Shown in pieces: positions 53,483 to 60,336 of a stretch of 64,000 nt of DNA. This DNA comes from Hominimerdicola alba 8 (GTDB lineage Bacteria; Bacillota; Clostridia; Oscillospirales; Ruminococcaceae). The notes beneath the pieces were generated by a model. That model was not told the origin of the DNA. It was given only the letters and a program-made list of their open reading frames with translations, and did not search any database. A program made the translations under genes and the position numbers. Numbering within the stretch: position 1 is the stretch's first letter; the number at the start of each line of letters is the position of its first letter. The DNA is taken from contig NZ_ADKM02000110.1 of assembly GCF_000178155.2 (NCBI RefSeq), positions 1 through 64,000 on the forward strand. The letters are read 5' to 3'.

Positions 53483-53547
53483 TTTCTTTTTATCTATCTT
53501 ATCTCTGATACTTTCTATCAGTTGTGTCATACTTTTCGACCTTTCAG
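53483..53547 (-). repeat. 65-bp copy of the 5' end of the gene at 54098-54646
   Basis: 53483-53547 matches 54599-54663 at about 60 of 65 bases. On the minus strand it encodes MTQLIESIRDKIDKKK followed by TGA, i.e. the ribosome site, start and first 16 codons of a lost paralogue. Confidence 0.8.
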
Positions 53548-53554
53548 AGTATTT

Positions 53555-54088
53555 TCATATCCCGCCGACCATGTTGTAGATAAGCTCGATATGTTCTTTC
53601 ATTTTCACTTTTCTCAAATTATCGACCAACTCTTTGCCGCCCAGTGCAAGGAGCGGAACATAGCCGAAGCATTCATCATATTCGAGTTCGCCGTATTTCT
53701 TTACTGCGGCATTGTATTGTTCGATACTCAGATATTCTTCATCTAATTCACCATACTCAATATCCATCATAAGATACTTGAAGCCTGCTTGGATAATATC
53801 ATCTTCACCATACCTATACATGACTATACCGACATATTCGTCTTTCTCCCATGTTATAATATCGCCAAATGCAGTTACCATTATCGGTATTGAAGCATTT
53901 CCTAGAAAATAGGACTTTTCAAGCAGTTCCTGATATTCTTCGGGGTCTATTATTTTAAGATAACCGCCATAGAATGTGCAGTAACCGTGTTCCTGCCAGA
54001 TGTCAAGATATTCATCGGGCAGTTTACCGCGATATTTTTCTATGGTTTCTTTGTCAACTTCTTTTATTGTTTTGAAATCTTCTATCAT
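53555..54088 (-). CDS. GAD-like/DUF1851 immunity protein
   Basis: A 177-residue protein from the ATG at 54088, which has AGGTG 6 bases upstream; a GTG at 54097 would overlap the preceding stop. The N-terminal part (YRGKLPDEYLDIWQEHGYCTFYGGYLKIIDPEEYQELL) is the GAD-like domain and the C-terminal part (CFGYVPLLALGGKELVDNLRKVKMKEHIELIYNMVGG) the DUF1851 type. It is related to the gene at 52940-53470 but with a fuller N-terminal domain. Likely cytoplasmic antitoxin for an interbacterial toxin (inference). Confidence 0.78.
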   Translation of the reverse strand: MIEDFKTIKEVDKETIEKYRGKLPDEYLDIWQEHGYCTFYGGYLKIIDPEEYQELLEKSYFLGNASIPIMVTAFGDIITWEKDEYVGIVMYRYGEDDIIQAGFKYLMMDIEYGELDEEYLSIEQYNAAVKKYGELEYDECFGYVPLLALGGKELVDNLRKVKMKEHIELIYNMVGGI

Positions 54089-54097
54089 ATTTATCAC

Positions 54098-54646
54098 CTA
54101 TTTGACCTGCCGCAAAATGGCAGTCAGTTCCTCAATATCGTTATCGAATTTTTCATCAGAAACAGGGAATTTTCCTGCTTCTCTGTATCTTATTGCAGAT
54201 TGCAGTTTGCAGAAGCGCCAGCCGTCCGCCAGAGAGCGGGGACGGTTTTTCAGTTCCTCAGCTATGTTTATATCCATGTCAACGACATATGACTCGACCA
54301 GATTTTCGTATAATTCGGGGTGGCGGTGCTCATTGATCTTATCTATCAGAACTTGTGACGCTTCGGTTTCTCCGCGCTCCCTGAGAACTCTTGACTTTAA
54401 GCACATCACCATATCGGGATTGAACCAGATATCGTAATCCCCCGCAAACTCCATATCTTTAAGCAGATCACACACTTTGAGCATTTCATCGTAATACCCG
54501 TATATGTAAAGCCATGTCGCCAGTGCGGATATGTTCTGGAGGTCTTTCCCAGACTTAAAACTGCACTTCTTTAAGATCTTATTGCATAAGCTCGTCACTT
54601 TCTTTTTATCTATCTTATCTCTGATATTTTCTATCAGTTCTGTCAT
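54098..54646 (-). CDS. Helical repeat protein, DUF6707-like
   Basis: A 182-residue, all-helical protein (LATWLYIYGYYDEMLKVCDLLKDMEF...MCLKSRVLRERGETEASQVLIDKINEH) of TPR-like look, similar to DUF6707-type proteins in immunity arrays; the family name is tentative. It has no signal peptide. It ends 9 bases before the next gene. Its 5' end has been copied at 53483-53547 and, more decayed, at 52883-52913. Confidence 0.5.
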   Translation of the reverse strand: MTELIENIRDKIDKKKVTSLCNKILKKCSFKSGKDLQNISALATWLYIYGYYDEMLKVCDLLKDMEFAGDYDIWFNPDMVMCLKSRVLRERGETEASQVLIDKINEHRHPELYENLVESYVVDMDINIAEELKNRPRSLADGWRFCKLQSAIRYREAGKFPVSDEKFDNDIEELTAILRQVK

Positions 54647-54648
54647 AC

Positions 54649-55086
54649 TTATCGACCTTTCAGTGATTTTTCAATGCTTTCCTGCCATGCGAGAAATTCC
54701 TCTATGGGGCTTGAATTTGATTTTTTCAGATCATCGTACCCATATTCTGTGTCCAGCTTTTTATTTATGAGATCATATACCAGTTTATACTGATTCGGGG
54801 CTTTTTTCTCTCTGCTGTCACAAAGTTCGGTCAGTTCCTGAACATCGTCGATGCCAAGATCAAAGACCTGTTCTACTATGTCATCGGGAACGCCGAGTTC
54901 TTCAAACGACAGCACCATTCCTTTACGTACAAAGAACACGTTGAAAAAAGATTGTGATGAACTGTCAAATGCGTAGATATACATGCGTTCCGGAGAAGCC
55001 TGATCTGAATCTTCAAGACCTTCCATACATGTTGACACCATACGTATCTGTATATCCATGAATTCGTCTTCAAATTGTTTAGTCAT
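54649..55086 (-). CDS. Immunity-like protein, DUF600/YezG-like
   Basis: A 145-residue acidic protein from the ATG at 55086, just inside the preceding gene's stop; an ATG at 55101 would overlap by 23 bases. FEDEFMDIQIRMVSTCMEGL...MYIYAFDSSSQSFFNVFFVRKG...QYKLVYDLINKKLDTEYGYD resembles the YezG-like (DUF600) antitoxin group, which is only a weak match by eye. Cytoplasmic. It belongs to the immunity island by position. Confidence 0.45.
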   Translation of the reverse strand: MTKQFEDEFMDIQIRMVSTCMEGLEDSDQASPERMYIYAFDSSSQSFFNVFFVRKGMVLSFEELGVPDDIVEQVFDLGIDDVQELTELCDSREKKAPNQYKLVYDLINKKLDTEYGYDDLKKSNSSPIEEFLAWQESIEKSLKGR

Positions 55087-55594
55087 CTTCGTCACCGTCA
55101 AAAGTCATTTCGTAAAGTAAATTCAAGAATTCGGTAAAACTATTTGCTATCTTGCTGGCGGCAAGATAGCCTGTTTCTGAATTTTCAAGTTCGTGGTCGC
55201 AAAACCATATTGATCCGTATTCTTCTTGTGATAAATTCATACATAACGGATCTCCGCCTGAATCATCACCGATAGGAAAGAAAAACGGCGGGATCAGCTT
55301 TTCATTTACCATACTTTTGTATATTCGCATAATATCATCGAAATTGTCATTTTCTTCATCTTCATAAAAGACAAATAATTCTCTCAGATCAGAATCGTTT
55401 GTTTTATTTGTTACAACATCAATAAAGCCGTATGCCAGATCTTCTTCGGGAGTTCCGCCATTATTTTTCATCATGAACTCTTTATAGTCATCGGGGAAAG
55501 AAAGACCCAGTATATTTTCAAACCGCTTTATAATGTCTTTTGTCAATTTTTGACCTGAATCATATAGATCCATATTCTGTATCCAGCCTTTCAT
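55079..55594 (-). CDS. SMI1/KNR4 (SUKH) family immunity protein
   Basis: A 171-residue SUKH-superfamily protein: ITKDII-like helix, then RFENILGLSFPDDYKEFMMKNNGGTPEE, FFFPIGDDSGGDPLCMNLS and GSIWFCDHE, which are the typical landmarks of the SMI1/KNR4 fold. Such proteins serve as broad immunity proteins in polymorphic-toxin loci. Its ATG overlaps the stop of the DUF2625 gene by 4 bases, so they are translated together. Confidence 0.85.
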   Translation of the reverse strand: MKGWIQNMDLYDSGQKLTKDIIKRFENILGLSFPDDYKEFMMKNNGGTPEEDLAYGFIDVVTNKTNDSDLRELFVFYEDEENDNFDDIMRIYKSMVNEKLIPPFFFPIGDDSGGDPLCMNLSQEEYGSIWFCDHELENSETGYLAASKIANSFTEFLNLLYEMTFDGDEDD

Positions 55595-56223
55595 TCAAAA
55601 AACTTTTTTCTGTATTCCATATTTACATTTATCAATTCTACAAATGGAACTATATTTTTTGATGCAGTTTCGATTTTTACCTCTTTTGACCACAAAAACG
55701 GGTATATCAATATTCCTTGATCGAATTTGGTCATATCTGCATATTGTTCCCAACCATTCCATTTCATTGTATCATAGAATTTATCGGTATCGCCGTTTAA
55801 TGCCCAATACAGGAACTGCGAATATTTCATGTCTAACGGCTCCCAATCCAATGTATCGGGAGCGAAATAGAATATCTGACCGGCAGGAGCATCAAACGCT
55901 TCGACATTCATTGCATACATACCGCCAAATATATCTGTTGCTACGATCAAAGTTCCTCTAATTGTATTTGGTATCCCATTTACAACGTTATTGATTTCGC
56001 ATATGCTTTGAGACTCACTATTGCCTTGTCCGAGTATCCTTATGAGTTTACCTATTGTAAGACCCGAAAAACAACTAATTACAGCTGCAAGAGTTGTGTT
56101 TTCATTAAGTCCCAGTTCTTTGACAACTTTATGACCTTCTGCCTGATCTCCCTCAATTCGTCTTATCTCAAACTTAGAGTTACCGATTATTTCATTCAGT
56201 TCATTCCAAAGTTGGTTATTCAT
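55591..56223 (-). CDS. DUF2625 family protein
   Basis: A 210-residue protein that fits DUF2625: LWNELNEIIGN at the start, TLAAVISCFSGLTIGKLIRILGQGN, GTLIVATDIFGGMYAMNVEAF, GQIFYFAPDTLDWEPLDMKYSQFLYWAL and FYDTMKWNGWE. The family has no firm function but occurs in immunity arrays. It follows the truncated NucA/NucB-like toxin piece at 56249-56389 by 26 bases, the position of a cognate immunity gene. Confidence 0.75.
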   Translation of the reverse strand: MNNQLWNELNEIIGNSKFEIRRIEGDQAEGHKVVKELGLNENTTLAAVISCFSGLTIGKLIRILGQGNSESQSICEINNVVNGIPNTIRGTLIVATDIFGGMYAMNVEAFDAPAGQIFYFAPDTLDWEPLDMKYSQFLYWALNGDTDKFYDTMKWNGWEQYADMTKFDQGILIYPFLWSKEVKIETASKNIVPFVELINVNMEYRKKFFE

Positions 56224-56248
56224 TACAGTGCTCCTCGATCAACTATTA

Positions 56249-56389
56249 CTATTGCGGCTTTCGCGCATTTTTTCTATCAAGTGTTAACTCTGACGGCTGA
56301 CCATCTGCAATTGCTTCTTCAATATGTTTAGCCGATTCAGGATACTTGCTTCGAGACAATTGAACTTCATATTTTACTGCATTATGTAC
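56249..56389 (-). pseudogene. Truncated NucA/NucB-like nuclease toxin fragment
   Basis: 46 codons reading VHNAVKYEVQLSRSKYPES then AKHIEEAIADGQPSELTLDR, and stopping at TAG. VHN is the residue pattern right after a pretoxin HINT domain, and SKYPESAKHIEDA...P..LT.DR is the NucA/NucB-type DNase pattern. The last part of the nuclease domain is missing. The upstream HINT half lies on the other side of repeat copy D. Confidence 0.65.
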
Positions 56390-56391
56390 TA

Positions 56392-56490
56392 TAGCAATCC
56401 GCCTTAAAATTCAGACAAAATCCAGTCACAAAATCCATAGATCCGAGCTTTTGCGACTGGATTTTGTGAATTTAAATAGTTGGATTGCTA
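56392..56490 (+). repeat. 99-bp TA-bounded palindromic element, copy D, inside a toxin gene
   Basis: Ends TAGCAATCC and GGATTGCTA with TA outside (56390-56391, 56491-56492). Removing the element and one TA joins the two flanks into an open minus-strand frame that reads Ser-Gly-Ile-Leu-Val-His-Asn. Confidence 0.92.
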
Positions 56491-56589
56491 TAGTATTCCA
56501 CTCTTACCAACAAAATAGGTATGATGATCCTCGACCTGGAAGTTATACACCTTGACTGTTTCATCATGCAGTGTTTCACGGAATATCTG
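56491..56589 (-). pseudogene. Pretoxin HINT C-terminal remnant 1
   Basis: The minus strand reads IFRETLHDETVKVYNFQVED followed by HHTYFVGKSGI, the conserved C-terminal end of pretoxin HINT domains. The frame is closed upstream by TGA (56590-56592) and runs into repeat D. Only the last 33 codons survive. Confidence 0.8.
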
Positions 56590-56641
56590 TCAGGCAACAA
56601 GGGTATTGGCGTTATTATCTGTAAAAGCGGCTAATTTTTAA

Positions 56642-57139
56642 TCAATGAGTATAAACTTCTATTTTATCTATTATCTGCTGAATATCGTTCTCTGTTAACT
56701 CGACCACGCTGATCTCTGCATCGTCGAAAATGTGTGTGGAGTTTTCGATATCATACTTTAATTCTGCGCCCATAATGCGAACTTTATCTCTGTTTTTCAA
56801 TATAAAGATAAAACAATTTTCATCTGTCAGAGCATACGGTGATAATAAATATCTATAGTCATCATCTGCATCATAGTCATCAGGAAACACTCTGTCATAG
56901 ATAGTTTTAAAACACACTTCCGTTTCCAAGCAAAACATATCCCCATCTTCCGGGATAGCTTTTAAAACACTCAAAACATCATGCAAAGATGTTTCAATTA
57001 TGGCGTTGATCATATATTTGGGAAAGATCTTTCCGTCCAGACACAGTGCAAAGAAACCATTATTTACATTTTCTATTTCGTTCCATTCTTCTACTCTGTC
57101 AAATATTACAGAAAACCTGTAAGGATCTCCAATTATCAC
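56642..57139 (-). CDS. Imm42-like immunity protein
   Basis: A 165-residue protein that starts with GTG at 57139 (MIIGDPYRFSVIFDRVEEWN), followed by NGFFALCLDGKIFPK and a final Glu/Asp-rich part; this resembles the Imm42 family. The start lies 3 bases after the stop of a toxin C-terminal fragment, with AAAGGA as ribosome site, so it was probably coupled to that toxin. It may now be transcribed from a consensus promoter within a decayed HINT sequence (57369-57397). Confidence 0.65.
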   Translation of the reverse strand: MIIGDPYRFSVIFDRVEEWNEIENVNNGFFALCLDGKIFPKYMINAIIETSLHDVLSVLKAIPEDGDMFCLETEVCFKTIYDRVFPDDYDADDDYRYLLSPYALTDENCFIFILKNRDKVRIMGAELKYDIENSTHIFDDAEISVVELTENDIQQIIDKIEVYTH

Positions 57140-57142
57140 AGA

Positions 57143-57264
57143 TTACAATCCTTTCTTTGGTAAATTAAACATATTCCTTATATCAGTTGGCACTTGTTTT
57201 CCACCTAACGAATTTTTGCCTTTATTTGTTGAACCACTCCAATGCCACAACGAACCATCGACAT
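57143..57264 (-). pseudogene. C-terminal fragment of a toxin gene
   Basis: About 40 codons reading FNVDGSLWHWSGSTNKGKN and on to NMFNLPKKGL, then TAA (57143-57145). It lacks a start and begins at the broken edge of half-repeat E. Its position directly before Imm42 is that of the end of a polymorphic toxin. The toxin class cannot be told. Confidence 0.55.
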
Positions 57265-57267
57265 TAA

Positions 57268-57317
57268 ATCCCAGCTTTTGCGACTGGATTTTGTGAATTT
57301 AAAAAGTTGGATTGCTA
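57268..57317 (+). repeat. Half copy (E) of the 99-bp element
   Basis: The right 50 bases of the element, ending GGATTGCTA with TA at 57318-57319. It matches copies C and D; the left half is missing. The 70 bases beyond its right end match those beyond copy D, because both flank a HINT remnant. Confidence 0.85.
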
Positions 57318-57400
57318 TAGTATTCCACTCTTACCAACAAAATAGGTATGATGATCCTCTACATGGAAATTATATACCTTTAAAGTGACGTTGTCAAGAG
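57318..57400 (-). pseudogene. Pretoxin HINT C-terminal remnant 2
   Basis: The minus strand reads PRKTLDNVTLKVYNFHVED followed by HHTYFVGKSGIL, nearly the same as remnant 1, and then enters half-repeat E. The upstream toxin chain is gone. Confidence 0.78.
57369..57397 (-). promoter_or_regulatory. Consensus promoter within the HINT remnant
   Basis: On the minus strand TTGACA (57392-57397) and TATAAT (57369-57374) are 17 bases apart. The -10 overlaps the codons for Val-Tyr-Asn of the remnant. It points at Imm42 and the immunity genes beyond. Confidence 0.65.
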
Positions 57401-57741
57401 TTTTACGGGGCTGAAAAAGTATTGTCGTTATCGTCCATAAGCCGCAAACCAAAGCGGAAACCGTCACGGACACAGCGGTGTGCTGACATGGAGCGGGTAT
57501 ATATTACGGCGATGGCGGGAGGCGGGGGAGCATCATATTTAAAGCATGGTCGGTAATTTTCAAGCGTTTGCGGGGCGTTTTCGCAGCATCGAAGCGGCGT
57601 TTTGCAGTGAGCGCTGTTTTGTTCGGGGGGCATGCCGCTTTTTTTATGACCGCCTGTCATATCAGGATGAATGGGAAGATATAAAAAATAAAATATTAAA
57701 CAAAAATATCCATTTTTTACGCCAAATGTCCATGCTGTGAG
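57401..57741. other. Intergenic stretch with a possible gene remnant
   Basis: No confident gene. A minus-strand frame (57403-57660) ends SAHRCVRDGFRFGLRL, which slightly resembles the end of formylglycine-generating-enzyme-like proteins, but the rest does not fit; at most it is a remnant. Confidence 0.4.
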
Positions 57742-57770
57742 TTGACCCGATCAAATGAATTTAGTATAAT
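57742..57770 (+). promoter_or_regulatory. Promoter of the GH43 gene
   Basis: TTGACC (57742-57747), 17-base spacer, TATAAT (57765-57770), about 80 bases before the ATG. Confidence 0.82.
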
Positions 57771-57857
57771 ATAATAACAAAATGGAATATGTGCTTATTA
57801 AGTGAGCACAGTCTTTGAATGTTTTTATGAACATTCATTTAAAAAGGAGGATTTAAT

Positions 57858-60080
57858 ATGAAAAACAGATCAGGAGCGAAAAAGCTGACTACCGCAGTTC
57901 TGGCGGGTACTATGCTTTTTGCGCAGTCGGCATTCATGTCTGATGCTTCTGTCAAGGCGGATGCGGCATCGTCAGACGGTATCTATTTCCACGATAATTT
58001 TGAGGACAGCAGCGGAAACTGGGAGGCAAGAGGTGACGGCGAGATACTTCTCAGCGGCAGACACCCTTTCAAGGGTACTAACGCGCTTCTCGTCAAGGAT
58101 CGCACAAAGGCATGGCAGGGCATACAGATGGCGCTCGACCCATCTATTTTCCAAGCAGGACAGAGTTACAGCTTCAACGTTTTTGTAGATTACGAAGACG
58201 GTGATGATACAGAGTATTTCCTCTTCTCGATGCAGTACACTGACGGGTCGGGGACTACAAAGTATCTGCACATAGCAGAGGGTTCGACTTCACGCGGCAA
58301 GTATTTGCAGCTTTCAAACCCAAGTTTCAGGATACCTTCAGATGCCAGCGATGTTTATATCTATGTTGAAACTTCCGAAGTTACAGGCAATTTCTATATA
58401 GATGAAGCTATCATCGCGCAGGACGGCGTTAAGATAGGCAGCGACGGTGTTTCCGAATACAAGACCGATCATCGCGGAGATATCGACCTTGACGGCAAGG
58501 TGAACATCTACGATCTGGTGCTGGCAAAGCGCGGCATGATGTCGGGATTTGAGAACGAACTTTCACGAAAAGCTGCTGACATCGATGGCAGCGGCGAGGT
58601 GGACAATGAAGATATAAGCACACTACAGGACTTTGTTCTCAGAAAGATAGACAAATTCCCTGAAATCAAGATAAAGGTGGATTTCACAGAAATGGCAAAC
58701 AAATTCGGCAATGTAAATCTTGCGGCAAGCTACAAAAAATCCAACGAGCACAACCCGCTGATCTCCCAGTATTTCGGTGCTGATCCGGGTGTTATGGAGT
58801 ACAACGGCAGAGTATACATCTTCATGACAGACGACCATCTGCTGTATAAGAACGGTCAGCTGACAGACATAGAGTACGGCTCGATCAACTGCCTGAGGTG
58901 CATATCTTCCGATGACCTTGTTAACTGGACAGATCACGGTCTTATCAAGGCGGCGGGTCAGAATGGTCTTTGCAAATGGGGCGGCAACTCCTGGGCACCT
59001 ACAGCTTGCCACAAGAAGATCAACGGCAAGGAAAAATTCTTCCTCTACTTTGCAAACGGCGGCAACGGCATAGCTGTTCTTGAGGCTGACAGCCCGACAG
59101 GTCCCTGGAGAGATCCTATCGGCAAGGCGCTGATATCACGTTCGACCCCGAACTGCGGCAACGTTGAATGGCTGTTCGACCCCGCAGTGCTGGTAGATGA
59201 TGACGGTACAGGCTACCTCTATTTCGGCGGCGGTGTACCAAGCGGTCAGAATTCACACCCGAAGACTGCAAGATGCGTAAAACTCAGCGATGATATGACT
59301 TCTATCGTGGGCACTCCCCAGACTATCGATGCGCCATATCTCTTTGAGGACAGCGGCATACACAAGTTTAACGGAAAGTATTACTACAGCTATTGCTCGA
59401 ACTTCAACACCTACGGCAACCAGTACGGAATGACGAGCGGTGCTATCAACTACATGGTCAGCGACAGCCCTCTCGGACCTTTCACCTACAAGGGAGAAGC
59501 ATTCAAGGGCATCAGCACATTCTTCGGTACAGGCGGCAACAACCACCACACATTCTTCAAGTTCAATAACCAGTGGTATCTGACATATCATGCGCAGTAC
59601 TTACAGGACAGCATGGGCTTAAAGGGCGGCTACCGCAGTACCCATATCGACAAGGTGAACATCAATTCCGATGGTACGATACAGGCTGTTACAGGTACTA
59701 AGTCGGGCGTTTCGCAGATAAAGTCCTTTGACCCGTACAGGACTAACCGCGCGGCAACATTCTCGCATCAGGGCGGAATCACCATCAGCGGAAGCGGAAA
59801 TTCTGTCGTACAGGCTAACAAGGGCAGTTGGTTCCGCGTTTCGGGTGTTGACTGCGGCTACAATGCTCAGGAAATGACCATTAAGGCATCTTCGCCCAAC
59901 GGCTGTATAGTAAAGGTATGCACAGGCAGTGCCAACGGAACGCCTGTGGCTTATGCAGAGATACCCGCAGGTTCTTCCATGCAGGAATTTACTGTTCCCG
60001 TAAAGGATCTCAGCGGCAAGAACGACCTCTACTTTGTATTCAACAACACAGTTTCCGTTGACAGCTGGAGCCTCAGCTGA
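57858..60080 (+). CDS. GH43 family glycosidase with CBM22-like, internal dockerin and CBM6-like modules
   Basis: A 740-residue secreted enzyme. Signal peptide (about 1-36); CBM22-like module (about 42-190: HDNFEDSSGNWEARGDGE...FYIDEAIIAQ); dockerin in the middle (about 200-272: HRGDIDLDGKVNIYDLVLAKRG and ADIDGSGEVDNEDISTLQDFVL); GH43 five-bladed domain (about 295-615) with GADPGVMEYNGRVYIF (catalytic base Asp), APTACHKKINGKEKFFLYF and EDSGIHKFNGKYY (acid Glu); CBM6-like end (about 630-740). Family members are xylosidases or arabinofuranosidases acting on xylan side chains. AAAGGAGG precedes the ATG. Confidence 0.9.
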   Translation: MKNRSGAKKLTTAVLAGTMLFAQSAFMSDASVKADAASSDGIYFHDNFEDSSGNWEARGDGEILLSGRHPFKGTNALLVKDRTKAWQGIQMALDPSIFQAGQSYSFNVFVDYEDGDDTEYFLFSMQYTDGSGTTKYLHIAEGSTSRGKYLQLSNPSFRIPSDASDVYIYVETSEVTGNFYIDEAIIAQDGVKIGSDGVSEYKTDHRGDIDLDGKVNIYDLVLAKRGMMSGFENELSRKAADIDGSGEVDNEDISTLQDFVLRKIDKFPEIKIKVDFTEMANKFGNVNLAASYKKSNEHNPLISQYFGADPGVMEYNGRVYIFMTDDHLLYKNGQLTDIEYGSINCLRCISSDDLVNWTDHGLIKAAGQNGLCKWGGNSWAPTACHKKINGKEKFFLYFANGGNGIAVLEADSPTGPWRDPIGKALISRSTPNCGNVEWLFDPAVLVDDDGTGYLYFGGGVPSGQNSHPKTARCVKLSDDMTSIVGTPQTIDAPYLFEDSGIHKFNGKYYYSYCSNFNTYGNQYGMTSGAINYMVSDSPLGPFTYKGEAFKGISTFFGTGGNNHHTFFKFNNQWYLTYHAQYLQDSMGLKGGYRSTHIDKVNINSDGTIQAVTGTKSGVSQIKSFDPYRTNRAATFSHQGGITISGSGNSVVQANKGSWFRVSGVDCGYNAQEMTIKASSPNGCIVKVCTGSANGTPVAYAEIPAGSSMQEFTVPVKDLSGKNDLYFVFNNTVSVDSWSLS

Positions 60081-60126
60081 CAGCGATATAACTAAAGCTG
60101 ATAATTCTACATTTCTCCTATCAAAA

Positions 60127-60163
60127 GGCTGTGCAGACCGAGTTCTGCGCAGTCTTTTTTTTT
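60127..60163 (+). terminator. Terminator after the GH43 gene
   Basis: GGCTGTGCAGA (60127-60137) pairs with TCTGCGCAGTC (60144-60154) allowing G.T pairs, followed by T9. Confidence 0.85.
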
Positions 60164-60243
60164 GGTGCAGGGGCTATTATGCAGATACCGTAGTACTTAA
60201 CTAAAAAACATGGATCAGTTTACGGGTAGTAAGAATAAGCAGG

Positions 60244-60274
60244 CAAAAAAAGACAGCCGCTTTAGCGGCTGTCT
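60244..60274 (-). terminator. Terminator after the GH9 gene
   Basis: AGACAGCCGC (60251-60260) pairs with GCGGCTGTCT (60265-60274), with a T7 run on the minus strand. A smaller hairpin, AGCCCC/GGGGCT, lies nearer the gene at 60304-60321. Confidence 0.88.
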
Positions 60275-60336
60275 GTGAAAGTAAATGCGATGCTGAACAT
60301 TCTAGCCCCCTTTAAGGGGCTGAGGAAACTCAGTTT

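Noticed and set aside
57403-57660. Minus-strand frame ending SAHRCVRDGFRFGLRL as a gene
   Set aside because: Only the end resembles a known family; the rest is Pro/Cys-rich and unconvincing, with no ribosome site.
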